Below, piece by piece: positions 57,772-64,000 of a stretch of 64,000 bases of DNA. The notes beneath the pieces are model-generated. The model did no database searches, had not been told where the DNA came from, and worked only from the letters and a program-made list of their open reading frames with translations. Each line of letters starts with the position of its first letter. The first letter of the stretch is position 1. Made by a program: the position numbers and the translations under genes. This stretch comes from JAQUBU01 sp036677685 (lineage in GTDB: Bacteria; Bacillota; Syntrophomonadia; Syntrophomonadales; Syntrophomonadaceae): the NCBI GenBank assembly GCA_036677685.1, contig JAVBWA010000005.1:74520-138519 (forward strand), in the 5' to 3' direction.

Positions 57772-58902
57772 ATGTCCGCTAAGCGTGACTTGTATGAAGT
57801 TTTAGGGGTTAATGCCCAAGCGACATCTGATGAAATCAAAAAGGCTTATCGCAGCATGGCCCGCAAATATCATCCCGATGTTAATCGCGATGACCCGAAG
57901 GCCGGTGAGAAGTTCAAGGAGATCAGCGAGGCCTATGAGATTTTAAGTGATCCCCAGAAAAAAGAATTGTATGATCGCTATGGTCATGATGCCTTTGATC
58001 CCACACGTAATGCTGGGGCCGGGGGCTTTGGCGGTTTTGAGAATATGGGCGGAGGTTTTGGCGACCTTTTCGACTTGATTTTTGGCAATGCAACCGGCAG
58101 TTCGCGTAGAAGCGGCCCCCAGCGTGGGGCTGATCGTGAATTGCGTATGGAGATAAATTTTGAAGATGCGGTTTTTGGCCTGGAAAAGGAAATTGAACTG
58201 CCTCGTATGGAAAAGTGCACCAAGTGCAATGGCAGCGGAGCCGAAGAAGGTTCCAGCGTAAAAACCTGTCCCACCTGCTCGGGTTCCGGGCAGCAGCGTA
58301 CTGTTCAAAGCACACCCTTTGGCCGTTTTGAAAGCTCCAGAACCTGCAGTCGCTGCCACGGCGAAGGCAAGATAATAGAGAAACCCTGTTCCGCTTGCAA
58401 AGGTACCGGACAGACGCGAAAGTTGCGTAAAATTGAAGTTCGCATACCGGCCGGTATCGACAGCGGTTCGCGGCTTCGCATTTCGGGTGAAGGTGAACAG
58501 GGCAGCAAGGGTGGCCCACCCGGTGATTTGTATATCAGTATTTTGGTAAAACCCCATTCCGCTTTTAAACGCGAAGGTACAACCCTGATCGGCAACCTGG
58601 AAATAGACTTTGTCCAGGCAGCCCTGGGAGCAGAAGTTGAAATACCACTCTTGGGAGGAGCCGTTCATAATCTGGTCATACCCGAAGGGGTGCAGCCTGG
58701 AGAGATAATAACGGTTAAAGGGAAAGGGATCCCCCATCTGCATAGTCATCGTATGGGTGACCTGAAAATAATTATTAAGGTGAAAATACCGAAGAAATTG
58801 ACCCGCAAGCAAAAGGAATTGCTCCAGCAGTTTTCCGAAGAGAATGATGAAAAGCAAGCTAAAAAGGGGATATTCGAAAAATTCAAAGATGCCATGGGCT
58901 AG
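57772..58902 (+). CDS. dnaJ: Chaperone protein DnaJ (Hsp40)
   Basis: 376 residues. The J domain has HPDVNRDD, with the HPD motif near residue 34. A Gly/Phe-rich region (AGAGGFGGFENMGGGFGDLF) follows, then four CxxCxGxG zinc knuckles (CTKCNGSG, CPTCSGSG, CSRCHGEG, CSACKGTG) and the C-terminal beta domains. It is a full-length type I DnaJ that stimulates DnaK ATPase. The 261-bp gap after dnaK holds a candidate promoter, so dnaJ may also be transcribed separately. It is followed by prmA 14 bp on. Confidence 0.98.
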   Translation: MSAKRDLYEVLGVNAQATSDEIKKAYRSMARKYHPDVNRDDPKAGEKFKEISEAYEILSDPQKKELYDRYGHDAFDPTRNAGAGGFGGFENMGGGFGDLFDLIFGNATGSSRRSGPQRGADRELRMEINFEDAVFGLEKEIELPRMEKCTKCNGSGAEEGSSVKTCPTCSGSGQQRTVQSTPFGRFESSRTCSRCHGEGKIIEKPCSACKGTGQTRKLRKIEVRIPAGIDSGSRLRISGEGEQGSKGGPPGDLYISILVKPHSAFKREGTTLIGNLEIDFVQAALGAEVEIPLLGGAVHNLVIPEGVQPGEIITVKGKGIPHLHSHRMGDLKIIIKVKIPKKLTRKQKELLQQFSEENDEKQAKKGIFEKFKDAMG

Positions 58903-58916
58903 AAGGAGTACGTTAA

Positions 58917-59840
58917 ATGAAATGGAAAGAAATCAGTGTATTGACCGAAGGTATATGTGTTGAAGCTATTGCCGGCATCTTCCACCGACTGGGCTCCGGC
59001 GGAGTTATTATTGAAGATCCCCAGGCTGCGCGCAAATACAATAACCAGGACGGGTGGAATCCGGAGTCGGTTTCACCTGATTTTTTAGATCATGAATTTG
59101 TGGTAGTTAAGGCATACTTTCCCGAAGAACGCACGGTTCTGGAAGAACTCCAATCCTGTCTGGATATGGTCAGGGACAACTTTAATGTAGATTGCCGGGT
59201 ATTTATTGACGAGGTTAGGGATGAAGACTGGGAGAATTCCTGGAAGAAATATTACCATACCTTCAAGATAGGTGATCGCTTGGTTATAAAACCGTCATGG
59301 GAAGAATACCAGTCTAAAGAAAGTGAAGTAATAATAAATATTGATCCTGGTATGGCCTTTGGTACCGGCATACACGCATCTACCCGGTTCTGCATGAAGT
59401 TTATCGACCAGTATGTCAAGGGCGGGGAAAAAATTGTAGACGCCGGCTGCGGTTCGGGCATCCTATCCATCGCAGCTGCCAAATTGGGTGCGGTTCGGGT
59501 ATTTGCCATGGACGTGGATGAATTGGCCGTGAAAATCGCCCGGGAGAACATCGCGTTGAACCATTTGGAAGACGTGATCGAAGCACAGGCGGGGGACATT
59601 ATTGAAGAGATTCAAGGACAGCAGCCAGATATGATCCTGGCCAACATTACCGCCCAAGTAGTCAGCTTGCTGATTCCTGAAGCTGCCAAGATACTGGCAC
59701 CAGGTACATATTTGTTCGGTTCCGGTATTGTGGACAGTCGCTGGCCCGGGGTTAAAAAACAGCTCGAAGAACATGGCTTTGAAATTGAGCAAATGCTGAC
59801 CGATGTTGATTGGATCGGAGTAGCCGCAAAAAAACTATAA
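58917..59840 (+). CDS. prmA: Ribosomal protein L11 methyltransferase
   Basis: 307 residues. PrmA methylates L11 using SAM. Features are the N-terminal L11-binding domain (MKWKEISVLTEGICVEAIAG), DEDWENSWKKYYHTFKIGDR, the GMAFGTGIHASTRFCM motif and the SAM site VDAGCGSGILSIAAAKLGA, with LANITAQV as the NPPY-like position. It follows dnaJ as in most Firmicutes. The TAA stop (59838-59840) is embedded in the start of a dispersed repeat. Confidence 0.96.
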   Translation: MKWKEISVLTEGICVEAIAGIFHRLGSGGVIIEDPQAARKYNNQDGWNPESVSPDFLDHEFVVVKAYFPEERTVLEELQSCLDMVRDNFNVDCRVFIDEVRDEDWENSWKKYYHTFKIGDRLVIKPSWEEYQSKESEVIINIDPGMAFGTGIHASTRFCMKFIDQYVKGGEKIVDAGCGSGILSIAAAKLGAVRVFAMDVDELAVKIARENIALNHLEDVIEAQAGDIIEEIQGQQPDMILANITAQVVSLLIPEAAKILAPGTYLFGSGIVDSRWPGVKKQLEEHGFEIEQMLTDVDWIGVAAKKL

Positions 59841-60027
59841 CGAGGCGAAAAGATGTTATCGCATATTTAAGTGGTCAGGTTCCTATTAATCAAACAAACG
59901 GTGGAGTTCCAATTCCCCGCCTCGTTGCAGCGGTGTGTTGCCCCCTAAGGGGACCACTTATATTGATTCCCTTCGGGAATGATTAATTTGTGTTGAAACT
60001 GCTCCGCAGTTTCTTCCGATGCTTAAA
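59839..60027 (+). repeat. Dispersed structured repeat, copy I (full length)
   Basis: AACGAGGCGAAAAGATG to CCGATGCTTAAA, between prmA and rsmE and overlapping the prmA stop. The closing stem AACGAGGCG/CGCCTCGTT is perfect, as are ATTCCC-TTC-GGGAAT and AAACTGC-TCC-GCAGTTT. Confidence 0.92.
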
Positions 60028-60101
60028 ATTCTTAATTATGAATATGGTTGGAATGCGAAGCATTCTTTCCTTAATTCAAAATTCCACAGGGGGTGTGTCT
60101 A

Positions 60102-60848
60102 ATGCACCGCTTTTTTATTGTACCGGAGAGTATAAATGGACCAATAGTCGAGATTGATGCAGTCCAGGCCCGGCATCTTGAAAAGGTGCTGAGACTCAAA
60201 GCCGGAGATTCTATACTGGTTTTTGACGGCCAGGGCCATGAATACCGGGTTAAGTTGCTGGGGAAAGAAAAAGACACCTGGAAGGGCGAAATAGAAACCA
60301 TAATTGCCGATGCCGGGGAGCCAGGGATAAGGCTTACATTGGTTCAGGGAATACCTAAAGGTGATAAAATGGATACTATTATTCAAAAAGCGGTGGAAAT
60401 TGGGGTTAAACGCATAATCCCAATGTGCAGTGAACATAGTGTGGTGCGCCTGACCGGGGATAAAGCCGCCAAAAAGGTGCGAAGGTGGCAGGTGATAGCC
60501 CAGGAAGCCTGTAAACAGTGCCGCCGTAATATAATTCCAGAAATCAGTACTATAGTTGATTTTTCTGCTTTATTACCTGGCCTAACAGATTATTCGACCA
60601 TTATGCTCTATGAGCATGAAGAACACTTGCGATTGGGCAAGCTTTTGAAGGAGCAGGGCCATGGTTTTAGGGAAAGGGAAATATTTATACTGGTGGGACC
60701 GGAAGGGGGCTTTTCCATTCAGGAAGTCGAACTGGCAAAGCGTCACAATGTTTTTACAGCAGGCTTGGGGCCGGGCATATTAAGAACCGAAACCGCCGGT
60801 CTGGTAGCTGTCAGCATCGTATTGTACGAATATGGAGAACTAGGATAA
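60102..60848 (+). CDS. rsmE: 16S rRNA m3U1498 methyltransferase
   Basis: 248 residues from ATG 60102, with GGGGG upstream; an in-frame start at 60093 lacks a ribosome site. It is a SPOUT-class enzyme with an N-terminal PUA-like domain (HLEKVLRLKAGDSILVFDGQ) and the C-terminal knot ILVGPEGGFSIQEVELAK and LGPGILRTETAGLVAVSIVL. It methylates U1498 of 16S rRNA. It follows prmA across a dispersed repeat and is 12 bp from mtaB. Confidence 0.95.
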   Translation: MHRFFIVPESINGPIVEIDAVQARHLEKVLRLKAGDSILVFDGQGHEYRVKLLGKEKDTWKGEIETIIADAGEPGIRLTLVQGIPKGDKMDTIIQKAVEIGVKRIIPMCSEHSVVRLTGDKAAKKVRRWQVIAQEACKQCRRNIIPEISTIVDFSALLPGLTDYSTIMLYEHEEHLRLGKLLKEQGHGFREREIFILVGPEGGFSIQEVELAKRHNVFTAGLGPGILRTETAGLVAVSIVLYEYGELG

Positions 60849-60860
60849 AGGAATTAATAT

Positions 60861-62186
60861 ATGAAAACAGTTGCTTTTCACACCCTGGGCTGTAAGGTCA
60901 ACCAGGTTGAAACCGAAAAAATCAGAGAAGATTTTATTAATAGAGGATACAGGCTGGCTGATTTTAATGAAGCTGCGGATGTTTACATCATTAATACCTG
61001 TACTGTTACCCATATCAGTGATCGCAAATCGAGGGCGATGATCCGGCGAGCCATAAGGAATAATCCACGGGCGATAATCGTTGCTACCGGTTGTGTGGCG
61101 CAGACCGATGCGGGGCAGTTGGCGCAAATTGAAGGAATAAGTCTGGTGGTTGGCAATCGGGAAAAAGGGAAAATAGTTGACATTATAGAGACATGGGAAG
61201 CCCTGCCTGATCAGCCCCTGCCCCATGTATTGGTGCCGCCGATCAGTGCTCAGGATAAACCGGAAGCTGTTTATTATCTTCATCCCCAACAGCGCACCCG
61301 TGCTTTTGTGAAAGTTCAGGACGGTTGTCAGAGTTTTTGCTCCTATTGTATCGTACCTTATGCGCGGGGACCGGTGCGCAGCAAATTACCGGAAGATGTT
61401 TTGCATGAAGTCCGACAGCTTATTAATATGGATTACCGGGAAATCGTTTTGACCGGTATCCATACTGGGATGTACGGTCTGGATCTGGATGGCTGGAATC
61501 TGTATAAACTCATTCATTTAATACTAGATGAAGCAGGGGGAGATTACCGGATTAGATTGAGTTCGCTCGAACCCCTGGAAGTAAGCGAGCAATTGATTAA
61601 ATTGGCAGCAGGGGACGCAAGACTCTGCCGGCATTTTCATATTCCCTTGCAAAGCGGCAGCAATAAAATTCTGACCGCCATGAATCGGCGATACAAGAGA
61701 GAATACTATAGAGACTTAGTGCTAAAGATTGCCGGTAGTATACCGGGGGTGGCTATTGCCGCGGATGTCATGGTCGGATTTCCCAACGAACAAGCCGAGA
61801 ATTTTCAAGATAGCTATGAACTGCTGGAATCATTACCGATTTTCGACCTTCATGTATTCAAATATTCCAGGCGGCCTGGCACCCCGGCTGCCCAGCTGTA
61901 CCCGGAGGTAAGCGAGCAGGAAAAAAGGACCCGAAGCGACAGATTGCTTAAGTTGGCCCGAGGCAAACGGCATAGTTTTTTACAAGCCGCATCGGGTCAG
62001 AGGTTGAGAGTGGTCGTGGAGAGATCAACCGGAAACGGTATTTATATGGGAACCAGCGATAACTACATTAACGTTGAGTTCAAGGCCGACGAAAATCTAA
62101 TCGGTCAATTTGCATGGATCATAATAGACGAAAATGAAAACGGTATTGCGAGGGGAAGAATCCTTAACGGGTTGACCAACCCATAA
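60861..62186 (+). CDS. mtaB: tRNA t6A37 methylthiotransferase MtaB
   Basis: 441 residues. It converts t6A37 to ms2t6A37 in ANN-decoding tRNAs. The N-terminal MTTase domain supplies three Cys for the auxiliary cluster (TLGCKVNQVE, INTCTVTH, ATGCVAQ), the radical SAM motif is CQSFCSYCIVPYARGP, and a TRAM domain closes the C terminus. MtaB, rather than MiaB or RimO, is indicated by TLGCKVNQ and by synteny with rsmE (B. subtilis yqeU-yqeV). A GGAATTAAT ribosome site is weak. Confidence 0.94.
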   Translation: MKTVAFHTLGCKVNQVETEKIREDFINRGYRLADFNEAADVYIINTCTVTHISDRKSRAMIRRAIRNNPRAIIVATGCVAQTDAGQLAQIEGISLVVGNREKGKIVDIIETWEALPDQPLPHVLVPPISAQDKPEAVYYLHPQQRTRAFVKVQDGCQSFCSYCIVPYARGPVRSKLPEDVLHEVRQLINMDYREIVLTGIHTGMYGLDLDGWNLYKLIHLILDEAGGDYRIRLSSLEPLEVSEQLIKLAAGDARLCRHFHIPLQSGSNKILTAMNRRYKREYYRDLVLKIAGSIPGVAIAADVMVGFPNEQAENFQDSYELLESLPIFDLHVFKYSRRPGTPAAQLYPEVSEQEKRTRSDRLLKLARGKRHSFLQAASGQRLRVVVERSTGNGIYMGTSDNYINVEFKADENLIGQFAWIIIDENENGIARGRILNGLTNP

Positions 62187-62199
62187 GTGCATAAATGGG

Positions 62200-62367
62200 T
62201 CAGTAACCGCTAATAGAGGTCAGCAGTTCTGCAGTCCCCAGCAACAACAGTATTGCTTGCCATACGGGCGAATAAGAGCCAAACAAGCCCAATCCCAAGA
62301 ATACAAGAGATATAAGCAAACGAATAGAACGATCCAATGAACCCACATTTTGGGAGATGGAAATCAT
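62200..62367 (-). CDS. DUF2892 (YgaP-like) small membrane protein
   Basis: 55 residues on the minus strand from ATG 62367, with GGTGGTGAAAAA upstream. QNVGSLDRSIRLLISLVFLG, then W..ILLLLGTAELLTSISGY, matches the DUF2892 two-helix membrane domain that is often fused to rhodanese domains or free-standing. Function is unknown. The gene fills an otherwise empty gap between mtaB and the HIT gene and is convergent with mtaB. Confidence 0.8.
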   Translation of the reverse strand: MISISQNVGSLDRSIRLLISLVFLGLGLFGSYSPVWQAILLLLGTAELLTSISGY

Positions 62368-62497
62368 TTTTTCACCACCAATTCGGATTTTAACGAAAAG
62401 TTAATTTGATTTAAAGCTATTATTTGATAAAATAAATGAAATATGCATATGTTCAGACAGCTAATTACAGGACTTTTAGGAGATGGAGGTGACCAAA

Positions 62498-62845
62498 ATG
62501 ACCGTTGATTGCCTGTTTTGCAAGATTGCTGCAGGGCAAATCCCCGCAACCATCGTTTATCAAGACGATAAAATAATTGCCATTAATGATATTAATCCTG
62601 CTGCTCCTGTTCATGTATTACTCATACCCAGGGAGCATATAGCATCTCTGGCCGATACTAATGAAAAACACAGTGAATTGCTGGCTCATATCCAACTAAC
62701 CGCATCTAAACTGGCTAAGGACCTGCAAATTAGCGAGCAGGGCTACCGTTTGGTAAACAACTGTGGCATATGGGGTGGGCAAACGGTTTTGCACCTGCAT
62801 TTTCATTTGTTAGGTGGGCGTGAATTCGGCTGGCCTCCCGGTTAG
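62498..62845 (+). CDS. HIT-family purine nucleoside phosphoramidase (HinT-like)
   Basis: 115 residues from ATG 62498 behind GGAGGTGACC. The product begins CLFCKIAAGQIPATIVYQDD, and the HIT motif is VLHLHFHLLGGR (HxHxHxx). The GWPPG end is characteristic of HinT. It hydrolyses adenosine phosphoramidates. It precedes rpsU as in many Clostridia. Confidence 0.96.
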   Translation: MTVDCLFCKIAAGQIPATIVYQDDKIIAINDINPAAPVHVLLIPREHIASLADTNEKHSELLAHIQLTASKLAKDLQISEQGYRLVNNCGIWGGQTVLHLHFHLLGGREFGWPPG

Positions 62846-62922
62846 ACTTGACTTTGAGCTCTAATTAGTAGTAAAATGAAATGGCATTTATTTCAGCCTG
62901 GTGTAATGAGGGGAGGGAAATA

Positions 62923-63099
62923 ATGAGCGAAGTTAAAGTCGGGAAAAACGAATCCCTGGACAGTGCCTTAAAGAGATTTAAACGTTCCTGCCAAAAGTCA
63001 GGAGTTATGCAAGATATTAGAAAACATGATCACTACGAGAAACCGAGCATTAAGAAAAAGAAAAAATCTGAAGCGGCTCGTAAGAAAAAGAAATTCTAA
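62923..63099 (+). CDS. rpsU: 30S ribosomal protein S21
   Basis: 58 residues from ATG 62923 behind GAGGGGAGGG; the frame extends to 62881 without a ribosome site. SEVKVGKNESLDSALKRFKR, HYEKPSIKKKKKSEAARKKK is the standard S21 sequence. S21 binds near the anti-Shine-Dalgarno region of 16S rRNA. Two hairpins follow, ending the backbone operon. Confidence 0.98.
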   Translation: MSEVKVGKNESLDSALKRFKRSCQKSGVMQDIRKHDHYEKPSIKKKKKSEAARKKKKF

Positions 63100-63169
63100 A
63101 ACAAGGAAATCCGGTTTCTGGTTAAATTAGCAGGATAGTAACCAGATTAAGGAAATATGATTGTCAACA

Positions 63170-63240
63170 AAGGTCTGGTAAGTTTTTTGCCAGACCTTTA
63201 ATATATTAAAGGTCTGGCGTTAGGAGTAAAAACGCCTAAC
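63170..63240 (+). terminator. Two consecutive hairpins after rpsU
   Basis: AAAGGTCTGG pairs with CCAGACCTTT (63170-63200). Then CGTTAGG pairs with CCTAACG (63219-63240). The first has a following AT-rich run and is the likely terminator. AAAGGTCTGG recurs before the second, allowing alternative pairing. Confidence 0.7.
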
Positions 63241-63336
63241 GTGATTGTTGCTTTTTATAGAAAGTAAATTACCCTGGATCTCAGGTTGTTAATATCAGCT
63301 GTTAAACATGTAGGAATTTGCTAAGGGGGCGGAATA

Positions 63337-63453
63337 GTGAGCTTTATGAACAAGGGCATGCAAAATCGAAAACAAAGGCGAGCGGTCTATATAATTACCG
63401 GACTGGTAATTTTATCATTCCTATTCAGCATTGTCGCGGTAGCGTTTTATTAA
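63337..63453 (+). CDS. Small single-pass membrane protein (38 aa)
   Basis: 38 residues from GTG 63337 behind GGGGGCGG (ATG 63346 is an alternative but lies too far from the ribosome site). A basic N terminus (NKGMQNRKQRRAV) leads into one hydrophobic helix (YIITGLVILSFLFSIVAVAF), then stop. It resembles the short DUF4044/Prli42-like proteins of Firmicutes in layout, without a firm match. It lies alone between the rpsU hairpins and a terminator. Confidence 0.6.
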   Translation: MSFMNKGMQNRKQRRAVYIITGLVILSFLFSIVAVAFY

Positions 63454-63477
63454 AAACAGAAATAGAATCTTGTCAAG

Positions 63478-63523
63478 AAAGCCCGATATCCTTATAAGAG
63501 GATTGTTCGGGCTCTTTTTGCTC
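63478..63523 (+). terminator. Terminator after the 38-aa membrane protein
   Basis: AGCCCGA pairs with TCGGGCT, with an inner TCCTTATAAGAGGA stem, followed by CTTTTT. Confidence 0.85.
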
Positions 63524-63891
63524 CATAGGCCTCAATAATTGGAGAAGAAAAAGAGGGCAGGTTAGAAATCACAAACCAGGAGAGGGGAGGCATTGTTGCC
63601 TCCCCTGGTAAATGGTTGGTTAGGGTAAATATTGCCAGGTATTTGCCCTCAAAGTATCTATGAGAATTAAACTCATATCGTAATATTTTCCCTAATGGAC
63701 CATTAGAATATATTAGTTTTAATTGTATAAGTCTAAATATAGTAACTAAGATCTTTTGCATTTTAGTTTATATCATTTTAAGAAATTGTTCCATATTACG
63801 ACATGACATACCATAAATCGAGCGAAAAGGGAAGCCTTCGAAAGGCTTCCCTTTCGCTTTCGCTCTAGCTGAAGAAATAGAAATGCTATAT
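63524..63891. other. Gene-free tail region
   Basis: About 370 bp. It has a stable hairpin GGGGAGGCA-TTGT-TGCCTCCCC near 63584-63605 and a palindromic AAAGGGAAGCCTT-CG-AAAGGCTTCCCTTT near 63827-63855 that probably ends the minus-strand NuoF-like gene. An 89-codon minus-strand frame at 63492-63761 runs through both hairpins and shows no family features. Confidence 0.5.
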
Positions 63892-64000
63892 CTAGTTAAA
63901 CTTGGCTGCGTAGTCAGCTTTGAAATGTTTCATGGTAGTCAAGGCCGGAGACGGTGCTGCCTGTCCCAAACCGCAGAGGCAGGCCTTGGACATCACAGTT
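63892..64000 (-). CDS. NuoF/HydB-like NADH-dehydrogenase subunit, C-terminal end only
   Basis: The minus-strand frame entering from the right edge reads SKACLCGLGQAAPSPALTTM then KHFKADYAAKFN and stops at TAG 63892-63894. CxCGLGQ..PxP is the C-terminal [4Fe-4S] region of NuoF-type flavoproteins, shared by complex I, bidirectional or confurcating hydrogenases and NAD-linked formate dehydrogenases. Only 36 codons are inside the window, so the complex cannot be told. Syntrophic anaerobes commonly have HydABC or FdhAB of this kind. Confidence 0.8.
   Translation of the reverse strand, partial: TVMSKACLCGLGQAAPSPALTTMKHFKADYAAKFN

Noticed and set aside
21477..60027. CRISPR array
   Set aside because: The repeated units are about 190 bp, kilobases apart and self-structured. 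There are no regularly spaced short repeats or cas genes.
63492..63761. 89-codon minus-strand ORF
   Set aside because: It runs through a terminator hairpin and another stable palindrome, has no family features and lacks a ribosome site.

Overview
The window looks like a chromosomal segment of an anaerobic, spore-forming low-to-mid-GC Firmicute, most likely a Clostridia member close to Syntrophomonas/Syntrophomonadaceae. The pointers are a CIRCE-controlled hrcA operon carrying an archaeal-like (group III) chaperonin, a sporulation gene (spoIIP), a T-box leader on leuS, a gene order that follows the B. subtilis comEA-comEC-holA-rpsT-spoIIP-lepA-hemW-hrcA-grpE-dnaK-dnaJ-prmA-rsmE-mtaB-rpsU backbone, and anaerobe-type oxygen defence (desulfoferrodoxin, rubrerythrin, flavodiiron fusion). 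The genus call is inference; no 16S gene is present.

Layout. 1-3.4 kb: 3' part of proA, a DedA/VTT membrane protein, a cysteine synthase family enzyme and a YkgJ-like Cys-rich protein. 3.4-12 kb: an accessory patch with a GC-rich MalT/LuxR-type STAND regulator, a DUF2442 protein, two large secreted surface proteins (fibronectin III and S-layer-homology types) and gene debris. 12-19 kb: housekeeping nadD-yqeK-rsfS, then leuS on the minus strand. The leuS leucine T-box leader has a complete tRNA-Ala(GGC) gene lodged between its specifier part and its antiterminator. A DUF1540 gene and a cNMP-binding/DUF2225 fusion follow. 18.5-21.5 kb: comEA-comEC. 21.5-43.9 kb: about 22 kb of accessory genes split comEC from holA. 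They comprise an Rrf2-linked oxygen-defence cluster (rubrerythrin, superoxide reductase, four-part flavodiiron fusion), a hemerythrin-CheX pair and PAS chemoreceptor, two MerR regulators, a methyltransferase, a self-contained extracytoplasmic respiratory module, an amidohydrolase and a MATE exporter. The respiratory module contains a tetraheme cytochrome, a Tat/lipoprotein flavoprotein reductase, an NrfC-like ferredoxin, NrfD, ResB and CcsA. 43.9-63.1 kb: the conserved backbone resumes from holA to rpsU. The window ends in the 3' end of a NuoF-like subunit on the minus strand.

Two themes run through the window. First, a roughly 190-bp structured repeat, with a closing stem that shows a compensatory change in one copy and three inner hairpins, occurs at least seven times plus fragments. 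It lies mostly at gene 3' ends, where it supplies the TAA stop of comEC, nrfD and prmA. Copies border the accessory block between comEC and holA. Second, the respiratory module is bracketed by two direct copies of a tiny Lys-rich gene and is preceded by a MerR gene whose likely operator recurs in front of the cytochrome gene. I read the module as menaquinol to NrfD to NrfC-like to tetraheme cytochrome to flavoprotein to an unknown organic acceptor, with its own cytochrome c maturation pair. The flavoprotein lacks one fumarate-reductase active-site histidine, so fumarate is not assured as substrate.
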